From: Chrysomallon squamiferum | Lineage: Eukaryota; Mollusca; Gastropoda; Neomphalida; Peltospiridae | Reading direction: 5' to 3' | Length of the DNA: 64,000 nt | Assembly (NCBI GenBank): GCA_012295275.1 | Contig: CM022665.1 | Coordinates: 36,533,933 to 36,597,932, forward strand | In this document: piece by piece, positions 1 to 14,500 of the stretch | Layout: every line of letters begins with the position of its first letter | Numbering within the stretch: the stretch's first letter is position 1 | The notes under the pieces: generated by a model | Databases searched by the model: none | What the model was told of the DNA's origin: nothing | Seen by the model: only the letters and a program-made list of their open reading frames with translations | Translations under genes and position numbers: made by a program

Positions 1-788
1 ATCAATCTGTCATGTTTAATTTACACTTCTCTATAAAATGTGGCATAATGAGCACATGACAAATTTGTTAACATCTACGGACATTGCTTTAATAATTATG
101 ATTAGCAAACATTGGAGTCCATAAAAGTAAAACGATCACAAGACAGTATAGAAAATGTGGCCATATTAATATATTAATGTTGTTTTTTAAAATTAACTTA
201 CTATTGCATTCGCATCAGACATAAATGCAACTAAATAATTTACTATTGGGGGTATTGCTAAATACCCCCTAACTCTGTCTTGCCTTTGTCCTCCACAAAG
301 TTCGAAATACCATATTATGGATAATTTGATCACTGCAAATTAAAAATGAACAACTTCCGATAAAAATAATAAATATTTCATTGTAAATTAAATATTCTTT
401 TATATGACGTGCAAGGACTCCTGAAATATAAATAATATTCATAATAGTAGAGGTAGCAGTAGTAACAATTGTAGCAGTAGCAGTAGCAGTCGTAGTAGCA
501 GCAGCAGAAGAAGTAGCAGTAATAGTAGTGGTAAAACATTTATTTGACTGGAGATTGGAAATGAACGGGCTTTTTGGGCTAAGGCTTAATATATTCTTAA
601 ATTTAAAATAAACAGTGAAGAGTAAACAACGAAATTATATTTAACAGGTTCAAAGCCAAATAAATGTCTGCAGTAGTAGTAGTATTTATTTATTTTCACA
701 TATTATCATGAAACTGAAATTATTATCAAGCTGGTTTGTTTTTGTTTTTTTCGGGTTTTTTAAGGGCATTCCCAATTTTCTACTATTC

Positions 789-855
<67 letters not shown>

Positions 856-1052
856 CACTGATTTAAAATATCGATATTTTTGCTTTTCATTTCTTTAGAA
901 ACAAACAAAAAAAAAACCACCAACAATAACAAAGAAAAACAACTTCCATTTATTTGTTATTGTTATTGTCATTATTATTTTTTATTAATTTATTTATTTT
1001 TATTATTTATTTATTTTATTTTATAATAATGATAATAATAATTATTATTATG

Positions 1053-1097
<45 letters not shown>

Positions 1098-2063
1098 TAC
1101 ATTGTATAAATGTATAACTTGTGTCCATTTCTTTCAACTTAGTTTTGGTTATGAAGTTTTGTGGCGTCTCTAGTCTAATTTCAGCAGCTGTTATAGAACT
1201 GGTGAATAACTGAAGTTCATTTTTAAATGATTAAACAGACATCAGCGAAGTGAAATAAACAAATTCACATTAAATTATAAAACTTCTTTACAATGTCAAA
1301 ATAATTAACACATCTGTGGATGAAATGAATGTGTGTTTCTTATACATGACCAGTTCACCCAAGGGTGAATGAAATAATTATGTTATTCCTCATTATTTGC
1401 ACTAAATGACTTAATTTACTCAGATTTTTGTATTTTCTTCTTTATTTATCAGATATACACACTCACATGCACAATGATATTATTGAAATAACAAACGATC
1501 TATCTAGATCGATTAATTTCCCATTATCTAAAATGACTTCATCTTCAATACTGGCATTTACTGAAATTGCAAACAAATTACATCATTATTTTCATACATA
1601 ATTTTAATGTCACCAACAGAATTAACGAGACCACAGTTTTGGCTTCGTAATTATTTTAAGTATATATTATTTTCTCATCCATATTATCAGGTTTGTAAAT
1701 TCCTCAAATGAACTTATTTTAAGGGGGAAAAAAATTATAAAAAATATTTAGACAACTCTTTAAGAGAGAGAGAGAGAGAGTGAATAACAATAATTTATGA
1801 AATTCATATTGTACTCGATGTTCCTACATAAATTATGTCAATTATTCACTAGCTCTCTGTATCAGTTACTTATACGTACGAAAAATGCTGAACGTGAATT
1901 AAGAAAATTATCAAAACTTGTGACTTGAGCGATGCATGTTTGCAGAACCGCTATTTGTGTTGTAAGCAAAACATTTAACTAATTACGTAAGCGGTTCTGC
2001 GAAAACGATGATGACGAGCATGTTTATGGGGATAATAATAAAGATAAAATGATTATGACGACG

Positions 2064-2114
<51 letters not shown>

Positions 2115-2409
2115 GTGCAGACTGCCAAAAAAAAAAAAAAAAAAACCAAAACAATAACAACCTTTATTGAATTGTAAGAACAGCATTATTTGAAATAATT
2201 ATTTATTACTGTTACTGCTGCTGCCACTAGTTTTACAAATAATAAATAAATAAATAAATAAATAAATAATAAAATTATAATGGCTGGTTGGTCAAGAATA
2301 TATCAGTACTAAGAAAAACTAAATTTTTCAGGAGATCTTTTTCGTTCAGTATAGTGTTATGATCGACTAATGCTCGATCGACAGCGTAATACAGTACAGC
2401 ATTAGGTTA
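1..2409. other. Upstream intergenic DNA rich in simple repeats
   Basis: I see no gene here. The stretch is AT-rich and broken up by a hairpin at 248-269, an imperfect AGT/AGC trinucleotide tract at about 431-533, (CT)n at 791-853, (ATT)n at about 1042-1097, a short (GA)n near 1764-1780, (ATT)n at about 2063-2114, poly-A near 2127-2145 and (AAAT)n near 2238-2268. The only long open frame (1983-2186, minus) is poly-Asn and poly-Phe made by these repeats and is not a gene. Confidence 0.75.
791..853. repeat. (CT)n microsatellite
   Basis: A pure dinucleotide run of about 63 bp, with no interruption seen. Confidence 0.95.
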
Positions 2410-2420
2410 TTGGCGCGAAA
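2410..2420 (+). promoter_or_regulatory. E2F-type site in the POLA2 promoter
   Basis: The sequence TTGGCGCGAAA is a full match to the classical E2F palindromic consensus. It ends 24 bp before the POLA2 ATG, so it lies in the core promoter or 5' UTR. Genes for replication proteins, including polymerase alpha subunits, are known E2F targets in animals. Binding here is inferred from the motif and its position, in otherwise very AT-rich DNA. Confidence 0.7.
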
Positions 2421-2443
2421 CTTCCAAAGGAAAAAAGCCCGCC

Positions 2444-2528
2444 ATGTCTCTAGAGTCAGAAGAATCGTTGGCAGAAGAATTTGACGTGTTTGGAATTGAG
2501 TTAGATAGTGTCGATTGTATTGATAAAT
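2444..2528 (+). CDS. POLA2: POLA2 coding exon 1
   Basis: Encodes residues 1-28 plus one base, starting MSLESEESLAEEFDVFGIEL, like the AEEL.IFG start of the vertebrate protein. The donor is AAAT|GTAAGT. The following 3' sequence stays open for 98 nt but is intron. Confidence 0.92.
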
Positions 2529-5500
2529 GTAAGTTTTGTTTGATACATTTTACTAATTCAGTTAACGAACGGCATAAATCAAGTCCACTGATTGATCAGC
2601 TGCAGCCGAGAGAGGTTAATAGTTGAGCGTTGGTCGAAACTTTAGAACATTTTTACTTAGATAGATGATTAGATCATGTTCATAGAACTTGAAATTTGAA
2701 CACAGTATAACTCAGTATCTAATATTATTCAGTGTCTTCCGAGAATCCACTGTGATATTTTTAATTTAATCGGTGGTCTACAACTGGTTTATCAAAGTCA
2801 GTAATGGCTGCAAGATTTCCCGCGAGTAGAAAGATGCACAATAATCACACTTACACTTTTTTTTACAGTAGACTAAAGTCATAATGATATTATGTATTAT
2901 GAATACAAGTAATATACTTAAATAGCAATGCGAATATAATGCTAACAATAATATTAATATATTTTATGTATTTTATGTTGTTATTAAATTATTATTTGAT
3001 TTTTTATTTATTTGTTTGCTTTACTGTTTTTTGGTGGTTTTTTTTTACTTATTTAAAAAATAAATTTCCCCAGTGAAGGAACTGTGCAGGATATATCGCC
3101 TAGATGCATCTGACATTGCCACAGAATGGGTTGCATTTGCCCAGTCAAAGAACATTCCTTGTATTTGTGCTGCCACACTGGAGGTTTTTGAAAGAGAGGT
3201 AAGTTGAGGTCAGATTATGGGAAAAATAATTTGCATATTTTTATCCACACTGTATGCAGAAAGATCATAATGCAAGAAATTATTTACAATGTGATTAGCA
3301 TGTTGACACCAGAATAGTGGATACACACACACACACAAAAGAAGAAGAAACGTTAATTTTTATTGGTATAAAATTTACAGAGTATATATGTCTAACTTTT
3401 AACTGAGAGATACTGATCAGGCCAATAGAAGAATCACACACTGATTGCAGCTGGTCAGTAAATATGATTGTTATTATTTCTTTTTTAGATTTAATAGAGC
3501 ACTTTCTTGAGTTGTGATTGGTAACCTTCAGAACTGTTGTGTCAGAAGCCTATATTTTGTGTGTGTGTGTGTGTGATGCAGATCATGCTATCATGGAAAA
3601 CCCATCACATGTTGCAAAAAAAGAAAATCTGTTCTATAATTTAACAGATTTTGTATGTAGCTTTTCAGAACGTTTTAAATTAATTATCTAGCTTGATCAA
3701 AACAGAAGTTATGTTACAATAAATGATATGTCTAGCTACAAATAAATACAGGAGAAAATACAAGGCTTTATTCATATCTGATCCTCTGTATCTATAGCAT
3801 TTATCAGGTACCGGCATGCAAATTTTTTCTGACGTTAATTTCACATAATATGCAAAAAATGCATAATGAAAGCTGTAGCAAAAAGAATGAAAACACACAC
3901 AAATTATTACTCTATCTCCAGCGGTTAAGAAGATGTGTGCAAATCAGTACGACATGTGTTTTTTAGCCCTGTTTTGGCTAATTAGCAGAAAGGGCTACTT
4001 TGGCCAACTGTAGTTTGAAAAGTAATTGACACAAAAGGCTGAAAATCAACAAGAGTGATGGGACCAACTTGCTAAATGAGCTCAATTTTTTTCAGACCTG
4101 TATGTTTGTATGTGTGTTCACAATAACATGCTGAACATGCCAAAATCTTCAAAACGACACATGGCAGAATGAGTAAAAGTTCAAATAGACACTGTGGTTT
4201 CAGTTTTTGTCTTATTTGACAAATTCAACCCGTGTTGTGAACAATTTACAAGATCTTTCGAATGACATACTTAAAGCTAACATTTGTAATAAAAAAAAAA
4301 ATAGTTTTTTTCTACCAAACCCATAAAAAAAATATTACCTTTTCAATTTATATAGAACAGCACAACTTTATTTACATAAGCAGCTTCAATTTTCACTCTG
4401 TTAAATAACTGGTAGTAATAAGTTAAGATACTGAGATGTGTATATATCATATATATATATATATAAATGTTACTTAAAAGGTCTACAAGCATTTGATGTT
4501 TAACCATAATCCTTTGCAATACAAAAAACTCAGCTAATCCTTGGAGTCAACTCCAGAAAGGTGTTGCAGGTATTAATCAGGGACAATAAAATGTATGTAA
4601 TCATGAGACAAGACGCAATTAAAGACACAGGTGTTGTAAGTCTGTCATTTGAAGCAAACATAAAATAATTTTCTTAGCTTTGTACTTGCTGTGATTTGAC
4701 ATCAAACAAAAGTTACCTATCATTTGACCATTGTTGAAATTTCCTCTGATAGAGCTTATCAACAAGCAAAAATAATGTTTTGAAACTGATCAATTTATGA
4801 TTTTATATTTTAAAAAAAGTGATTAAATTTTTATTCAGCATTCCATCAATACCTCTGACTACATTGTTCTATTATGTTGTATAGTTTGATATAGTTATGA
4901 TTCTTTATTCACCGTTTATCTGAAAGCAAAATAATTGACGGTTTTAAACTGAAGATGGTAATTGGCAAAACAATGTTAATTTGTTTATTTCAGAGCGCGA
5001 TTTCGCTATGCACGTGCTAAAAGTTGGAACACTGAAGAAAAATAAACAACCAACAAGTTATTAAAAATATAAACAACATATAAATATAATCATTTTAAAC
5101 AGTGCCAGACCTTTCTAGCTGTACATAAGATCTACAGCGATTTTGTTCTGTAAAAAACGTAACGTAATGGTGATTTCGCTAAGCACGTGCTACGTTCAAA
5201 CGCAGAGCTTGTTTTTGCCAAAGAAGACACACCATAGTGTTGCACATTGTTTGAAAGGTAATTGAATGATCTTTCATTTGATCCCGTGAATATAGGTTTT
5301 ATTTTCAGCCAGTTTATTTCAAAATTGGTTTGAAGGCATGAAAAAGTACATTTTTGGACACAATTTGATATAAGCGATTGCCAGCGACGACATGCACATG
5401 GTTAGAAAGATTGAACTTTGACCCTTCTATCTGTGCTAAAAATAATATTGAAGCCATTTTGGCAAAAACAAGTCGGGTGTTTAAAGAGCAACCCTATTTT

Positions 5501-8500
5501 AGGACTTACTACTCCACACTGTTAATTGCTGACCATGGGCGCTGAAGTGCATTTACCCCCACTGTGTTTAACACTCTCGTACAAAGAACTGATTTAACAT
5601 AAAACAAGAACAACTACACCATGTAAAAGAGCACATAAAGATCTTTAGTTAGATGTATTTGTTTTTTATGGTAGGATTTATAGAAGGGATTTGGGACTGG
5701 AGAAAAATGGACAAAATCTGAACTTTTAATAGCTTCAACCAATTATATCGGCTAGGCTGCCGGTACCTACATTTATATATCATTTAACTGCAATCAAAGC
5801 AACGTGACATGACATTATCACATATGAAAAATTTATATATAAAATAGTAACGGTCAAAGAACAAAATCACATACATTATATTTAATTTAAAAAAAACATG
5901 GATGTGACATTTTCACAATCTTATAACATAATTTACTGTTAAGTTATTAGATAGTTGTTACTTCCATTCTAGTAACAGTCCTTTAAAGATCTAACTAGTC
6001 ATTTCAGTACTGTTCCACTGACACCTCACTTTATGATGGCAATTAATGTCACCAGAGTCTGACTAGTAGATGCAACTGGCATTGGATTGGTTTTTCTGTT
6101 TATTGTCAGATTCTTCTTCATCGCAGAGTTCATCAAACACATGCATGTAAAATCATGACTTAATCAACTGTTATTCCAATCAAAGCTTCAGTGACAGCAC
6201 TGAAGTAGATGTAAAACCATTCCTCCTCATTCGTGCAAATGGCCATTTCTGAAACTGTCACCATGAAAGCCACCATCTTGGATTTACATGTTTTATCTGA
6301 ATTAATACTTGCTTTCTCCAAAGACAACATATTTTAAACGTTAACTTCTTTTTTTCTCATTTTTAAATCACACACCATTCTTCAGCTCGCATAATAACAA
6401 ACAAATGAACCAGCACTAACAGATCATTATTGTGATCAGTGAATGTATCTCATAGTTATAGTGCTCATTATAATGGGTAAGGTATCACCTTTATATAACC
6501 ATAACATGTTAATTTTGAAATATATAGATATATATTTTTTCTTTTCTTCTTTTTCAGAAATTATCCAAGAAACCTCTAAAAGTTCCCAAAACACCTTCCA
6601 GAAAAACATCTGCAGTTATCTATGATATCAACACTATTGAACAAGGGTAAATAATTCATACTTGTCCAGATACTTTTCAGTTATGGTTATCATTACTGAT
6701 TTTTCACTAATTATTACATTTTTGCCATTTTGAAACAACCTAAAACTTGTTAGCAATTCATGCATGATCAGACCCATTTATACATGATTACTGGTTGTCT
6801 GTTAATTAACTTTTATCTTCTAGTTCCGTTTTCATTAATGACATCAATATAGTCAGTTTCGATTAGTTACCAAGCTGTTCATTGGCACATTGTTTTGTGA
6901 TTAAAGTAAATATAGAAAGTAATATTTTAACTCTTGTTTTCTAGTGATGATGATGATGATGATGAAGCTGTAGCTCTTTATGAATCTTATTCAACACTAA
7001 CACCAAAAACAAAGGTAAATTTATGAGACAATGAACTAGTGAAAATAGCTTGTTTAACATAATGCAATATGGAATATTTTATATAAACAACAGAACAGAC
7101 CTATAATATAACATGTGGAACAGATTTGACCTATCTACTAATGCATGATTTATTTGAACTTCAAGCCTTGTGTCAAGGTGATATTTAGGACTTTGTTAAT
7201 GAAATAAGAATTAAGCTAATTTTAAATATTTAGCATATCATTCTTTATTTTTTATTATAAAGCAGACACTTTGAATTATTATTTCAGGTCAATGGCTCTC
7301 AGAAACGACAGCTTACTCCAGAAAATGCACCATTGAAAAGAATCACTGGCTCATCTCGCAGTCCTGTTTTGCCTTTCTCACCAGCAAGTTTTTCTCCAGC
7401 TGGGTATGTTAACATGTTAGGTTTTCCCCTTTTTTACCCACACATCCCATACAGTACCAGCTCTGGTTTAGAGCATATAAAGTAATCAAGTGAAAACTGT
7501 TTATCCAGTTTTTATTAAACTTGGTTGAAATACATTCTTATTTTTTATTTTCCTTTTAAGTAAAATATCAAAAAACACATTCAGGACAACCTTAGAAACA
7601 GTTCGGGGTGTTTCAGCTACTGATGTATCTCTAGAGGTACCCAAATTGTAACCCAAAGTTCACCAGGCATTTCTTTTTTCATTTTTTTTTTTTTTCCATC
7701 CTGCCTTTCCACTGACTTCACAGGATGCTTTGTTCATGTGTACACGCCCCTAGCATGAATCACTGTAACAGTGTTCTAGAGTAGTTTTGTTGTTTAGTGA
7801 AGATCAAAAGCAGAACTACAATTTATTTTAAAAAATAAAGAATTTTTTTTTTGTATTCCTAAACAAAATAATAGACAAAAGTATAAGACTAGCAATGTTG
7901 ATAATACAAACTAACATGTATGATAAAAATTTTGGGTTGCAATGTTTGCTATATCTACATCATGTCCATACCATTGTGGTAACAGATAAATACCATTAAA
8001 ATATGAAAACAGGTGATGAAAATGCACCATAGTACTGGCTTCCGTTCATAGGAGGTTACCACAATATTGTAAATTGCAAACATTCCATTATATATTTTGC
8101 CATTCATTTATTAAAGCAAAAATATTATTTCCATTTATGTTTATTTCATATATATATATATATATATTTTTTTTCTCCAGTTGTCTTTAAATGGCAAAAA
8201 AGGTTCCCTGAAAATGTCAACAGTTATATAATCAATATTTATTGAGTGAAACCAACACTAGAACAAATTAAGTTACGTGTGTTGTTTCAATTGTCAATAA
8301 ATATGGGCATGGCCCTTAAAAGTTTCCATACTTTTCTTGAGATAGCACGTTCTAAAGTATAGGAACACTGTTACCTTGTACAGCATTGTTTTGATTGTCT
8401 GCAACCAGACATATAGCTTTCAATAAATTATAAACTGGTTTTGTAACATGTTTATAATCACATTTCTATTAATAAATGTGCAACAGGGGGTATTGCGCAT

Positions 8501-11500
8501 GCTAAATCACAAACTTGTAAATGCTGCAGTATCGTGAGCAAGGAGTACACTTCTTTCATCTGTAAATAGAAATAGTTTTCCTTATAAACTTTTATTATTG
8601 TAGTTCTGTGAAAACAGATTCCAGCATGGATGTATATATGAATAACCTTTATTAATGAATTACTGTTTCAGTTTCATTTATTTTATCTGAGTATAAAGAG
8701 ATATGACTATAAACATACTGAAAAATATGAATATATGAAAAATACACACTTAGGTAAATAGTCAGATGTTCACAGGGCCCTTTTCCCCTCTGAGATTAAA
8801 TGGCACCCAGAGATGACTTCTCTCTACATTCCACGTCATGGCACTGGTGTGTTAACTCTCAGTTTCATATACAGCAATTCAAATGGAAAGAAATTGTTTT
8901 CAATGTAAAGCCCATTAATAGCATCAGTTCTATTCTATCTTGTTATGCCAGTTTCTTATTACATACTGGACTACCACAATTTTGCAGTACTTGAGTATTT
9001 CGAAGAACTATACTGACATTCACAAAGGTATAACTTCTTGGGTTGCCATTTTTTGCTATATCTACATCATGTCCATACCATTGTATTAACAAATAAATAC
9101 AATTAAAATATGAATGCAGGTGATGAAAATGCACCATAGTACTGGCTTCCGTTCATAGGAGTTTACCACAATATTGTAAATTGCAAACATTCCATTATAT
9201 GTTTTGCCATTGATTTATTAAAACTAAAATATTAATTACATTTATCTTCAATTAATTTTTTTTTTTTTTTTTTTTTTTTCTTTAATTGGGAAAAAAGGTT
9301 CCCTGAAAATGGTGTAAATGCCCCCAATATCTTTCATCTACCATGTCTTGTCAAATTTCTAGAGAAAACAGTACATACTTCTATTATAGTTTAATTTTTT
9401 AATTTTTCATAATATTAGTAAGATTCAACAGTTATATAATCAATATTTATTGAGTGAAACCAACACTAGAACATATTATTAAAAGTTACGTGTGTTGTTT
9501 CCATACTTTTCTTGAGATAGCACGTTCTAAAGTATAGGAACACTGTTACCTTGTACAGCATTGTTTTGATTGTCTGCAACCAGACATATAGCTTTCAATA
9601 AATTATAAACTGGTTTTGTAACATGTCTATAATCACATTTCTATTAATAAATGTGCAACAGGGGGTATTGCGCATGCTAAATCACAAACTTGTAAATGCT
9701 GCAGTATCGTGAGCAAGGAGTACACTTCTTTCATCTGTAAATAGAAATAGTTTTCCGTATAAACTTTTATTATTGTAGTTGTGCGAAAACAGATTGCAAC
9801 TTGGATGTATATATGAATAACCTTTATTAATGAATTACTGTTTCAGTTTCATTTATTTTATCTGAGTATAAAGAGATATGACTATAAACATACTGAAAAA
9901 TATGAATATATGAAAAATACACACTTAGGTAAATAGTCAGATGTTCACAGGGCCCTTTTCCCCTCTGAGATTAAATGGCACCCAGAGATGACTTCTCTCT
10001 ACATTCCACGTCATGGCACTGGTGTGTTAACTCTCAGTTTCATATACAGCAATTCAAATGGAAAGAAATTGTTTTCAATGTAAAGCCCATTAATAGCATC
10101 AGTTCTATTCTATCTTGTTATGCCAGTTTCTTATTACATACTGGACTACCACAATTTTGCAGTACTTGAGTATTTCGAAGAACTATACTGACATTCACAA
10201 AGGTATAACTTCTTGGGTTGCCATTTTTTGCTATATCTACATCATGTCCATACCATTGTATTAACAAATAAATACAATTAAAATATGAATGCAGGTGATG
10301 AAAATGCACCATAGTACTGGCTTCCGTTCATAGGAGGTTACCACAATATTGTAAATTGCAAACATTCCATTATATGTTTTGCCATTGATTTATTAAAACT
10401 AAAATATTAATTACATTTATCTTCAATTAATTTTTTTTTTTTCTTTAATTGGGAAAAAAGGTTCCCTGAAAATGGTGTAAACGCCCCCAATATCTTTCAT
10501 CTACCATGTCTTGTCAAATTTCTAGAGAAAACAGTACATACTTCTATTATAGTTTAATTTTTTAATTTTTCATAATATTAGTAAGATTCAACAGTTATAT
10601 AATCAATATTTATTGAGTGAAACCAACACTAGAACATATTAAAAGTTACGTGTGTTGTTTCCATACTTTTCTTGAGGTAGCACGTTCTAAAGTATAGGAA
10701 CACTGTTACCTTGTACAGCATTGTTTTGATTGTCTGCAACCAGACATATAGCTTTCAATAAATTATAAACTGGTTTTGTAACATGTCTATAATCACATTT
10801 CTATTAATAAATGTGCAACAGGGGGTATTGTGCATGCTAAATCACAAACTTGTAAATGCTGCAGTATCGTGAGCAAGGAGTACACTTCTTTCATCTGTAA
10901 ATAGAAATAGTTTTCCGTATAAACTTTTATTATTGTAGTTGTGCGAAAACAGATTGCAACTTGGATGTATATATGAATAACCTTTATTAATGAATTACTG
11001 TTTCAGTTTCATTTATTTTATCTGAGTATGAACAGAAATGAATATAAACATATTGAAAAATATGAATATATGTAAATACACACTTAGGGAAATAGCCAGA
11101 TTTTCACAGGGCTTCTTTCCTCTCCAGCCTCAGAGACAAAATGTGATCCAGAAATGATTTGTTCCTAAAATCGACATCACAGCATTAGTTTGATTGTTTG
11201 AAGAATACTTAAGATACATTTGCAGAACAACATGAAAAATACACATGTTGAGTACATATATTACAATCCAGTATGTGTAAGACGAGCTGGCACTGTCTTG
11301 TGAAGTATTCATGACAGTTACAGTTATGGTTTTTGCTAAGTTGTTTAATATAGACTTAAACATTAATATCTTTAGGTGTAGAAAAACAAAACAATGGTGG
11401 CACTATAGATCCAGATTGTTTGATATTTTGGTGAATTTCTTTTCTTTTTTTTTTTTTTTTTTTTTTTTTGCTGTATACCCAATCATAATCCAGTTCCCAC

Positions 11501-14500
11501 TGAGCAATGGGCAGTGTTCCAACCAATTCAAATGAACCAGATCATATGAAAAATGCTTAATAATTTCAAGGGTTAGAGCCAGAATGTCTTCAGTGCATTT
11601 TTGAGAAAAATGACATTTTTATCACCAATACATGTATTGTAATATGTTATTTCATATGTCAGAGAATCATATTAATGGCATAATAGCTTTTTGAGATATC
11701 AGTCAGAACCACATAGTCATGAGTGATTATAAATAGTAACTGCTCATGCCATTAGGTTTAAGTGAATATTGGTTCTAGTGAAGTCAGCTAAAAATATTAT
11801 GACATGTTGGCATAAGTATATTTGTAGCTTTTGAGAAAAAGAAACTCTTATCACAGGTAGGATTAGTATGGGGTATGGGCAGTTTTGATGTTACGGTCAT
11901 AGCCATTGTTATAAGTGCACTGTGAATTTGATGTATTAATGATCTAATTAGTACAGATTTTCCACTGAAGATTCACTGTCAGTATTTGATGTTGTTTACT
12001 TTCTTCAATATTTTTGTTCTGTCATATTAGTTAAAAACTAACCATGACTGAGACTAATAGAAATGCTTTCTAGCTTTAGAAGAAAACAGCTTAACAAGAA
12101 AGTTAATGTAAAAATACTTTAATTTCTTGAACTGGTGTTCAATCTCTACTGCTTAAAATGTTTTATTTCTTCAATATTGATAATAAATGACATTAAAACA
12201 AGTAATAGTTCAGTGATACAAGCTATATGGTACACAGCTACATTGTCTCTGAATTGTCTGATGGATGGAAATTGGTGTGTAGATAATGCAGATGCCTTAC
12301 CTCTAGCTGTTGCTAATTTACTTGGAAATAACCAGAAGATACTCTCAAGTAACTGCATACGGCGAGTATGTAACCTAAAGCCAACAGACAGGAGTCCATA
12401 AAGGAAATTTTCTTTTTAGCTCACACAGAACTTGGACATTATAATCTATGTATCCATGACATAATGCAGAAGAAATGAAAATCTTCACATCTACCCCACT
12501 AAAAATTTTTATCCAGATGGACTCAACAGAAGGGAATAGGGAAAAATCACCTTGCCACAATTTCTATCAGGAAAATGAGCTGAGTATCATCTAAAAAAAA
12601 AAAAAAAATTGAACAAAAAGTTTCACCTGAAATATAGAAAAGAAAAAATACCACAAACAGGCTAAAGGTAGCTAGGAAGGAATACACAAGTATATTAAAG
12701 AAAACTGTCACAACTGCAGTGAGAAACTGTCAGCAGAAAAAAGAATAGTTATATTTGTTTCCTCTTTTGTGTCTTCAGACAGGCAGAAATATTTTCAGTA
12801 TCATAACTTACTAGAAACATCTCCAAAGATAATTTTTTCTACGTGCTAAAAAGCCTAGGGCTTTATTGTGTCCATTCTTTTGGCCACCAGCTGGTCAAAG
12901 CATTCATTTATGCAAATCTGTTCTAACAAAACATTAAAGGTAATAGAAAAATGTATTGAGATAATGAAACAAAACAAAAAAGGGGAAAGAAGAAACTAAG
13001 TGAATTTCTGAATTACGTTGAGTCAAGCTGTCTTTTCCTGTACTAAAAGCCACGTATACAAGGCAGAATGCTAAGAGGCATTTCCTCGTCTCTGATGGAA
13101 TACTGGAAAAATGTACAGTTTATATAAGATCAGTGTTACAATGACAGAACATAAAGAAGTGTATTCTGCAATGATTAGTTATCCATTCCATGTGTGTTAT
13201 TTTCTATGATTACCAGGGGGACAAGTGATATGAAAGCAGAGTATGAAGAACATAAAAAGAAAATTCATGGCTGTAGAAGAAAAGGACTTGGACAAAATAT
13301 TTACAAACTGCAGCAATCCTCATTATATAATATATTCCTATGTTTGATTTTGAAGCTGCACTTCCACTGTCTTGTTCTTCGGTAAATCATGTGCATTATA
13401 AAAGAATACTAAGTTGTTGCATCTTAACATTTTATACTAAGCAGTGGAGTATCCTATTATCTTTGGATCATATAAACAGGCACGTGTTTAATGATGTGCA
13501 TATTACACTTTGCTTCTTTCATTCATGCTCAGGATGAAACAGGAATTATTTTATAGTCAGAAAATTTCTCCATGCTGTTTTTACTGATAACAAAACTTCT
13601 GAAGACAGGTCACACACACGTGTGATGCTGTTTATGCTGCCATAGAAAGGCTAAAAACATATTTCTGTTTATGTGACAAGTCAGAATGGCTTAAAAAGAA
13701 ACATCATTAAAATACCATGATTTTCTGAAAAACAATAAATATATTTAACCTGCTGGTGATTCCATAGGCAAAGAGGTTCACTGGATGGAAATAAAATGGA
13801 TACAATTCAGAAAATCAGAGGAGAGGCTCATTGATCAATAAGAAGTTTTCAGTGGGTTGAAGAATTGGTTTGTCTGTTGCAATTACAAACACAAACGGCC
13901 AATTTCTGAACTTTAAAAAAAAAAAAAAAAAAAAAAAAATTTTTTATCAAGATAGTTACACTTCCAGAATATTCTCAATATTATCACAAGATTGCACTGG
14001 ATGGTAAAATCAGAGGTTGCCTTCCACCACCTGATGCAATGGAAAGTGAAAATGATTCAGACTGAAGATTTAATTAGCTGTATTGCTCTGTATCAGACAT
14101 TTACTGCAATTATCAGAATTGTCAATATAAACTTTTAGTACTGATTTTAAATATCATATATAACACAGAATGTGAAGATTTAGTATATGTAAATAATACT
14201 TTTATAACATCAGTTTAAAATATATATATATATATATATATATGTGTTGTTGTTTTTTTGTTTTTTTTTCCCCAATGTTCAAATGATTTCAATAATTCAC
14301 TTTTAATATATTTTAAGATTATATGGAATATAATTATAGATGCTGTAAAATATTGTATAAAAATAAAAATAAATTCTTTTTTTTTCTTCTTTTCTTTTTT
14401 TTAGCTTTTTATAAGTTGATATCTTTTGCGAGTAACAAAATGATTTATAAAATAAGACATATCAAATATAATTCACATATCACAATGTTTGACAGTATGT

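Noticed and set aside
7585-7636. Possible extra POLA2 exon between exons 5 and 6
   Set aside because: It has an AG acceptor and a GT donor, but including it would break the frame into exon 6, and the human protein has no matching segment. An alternative truncated isoform cannot be excluded.
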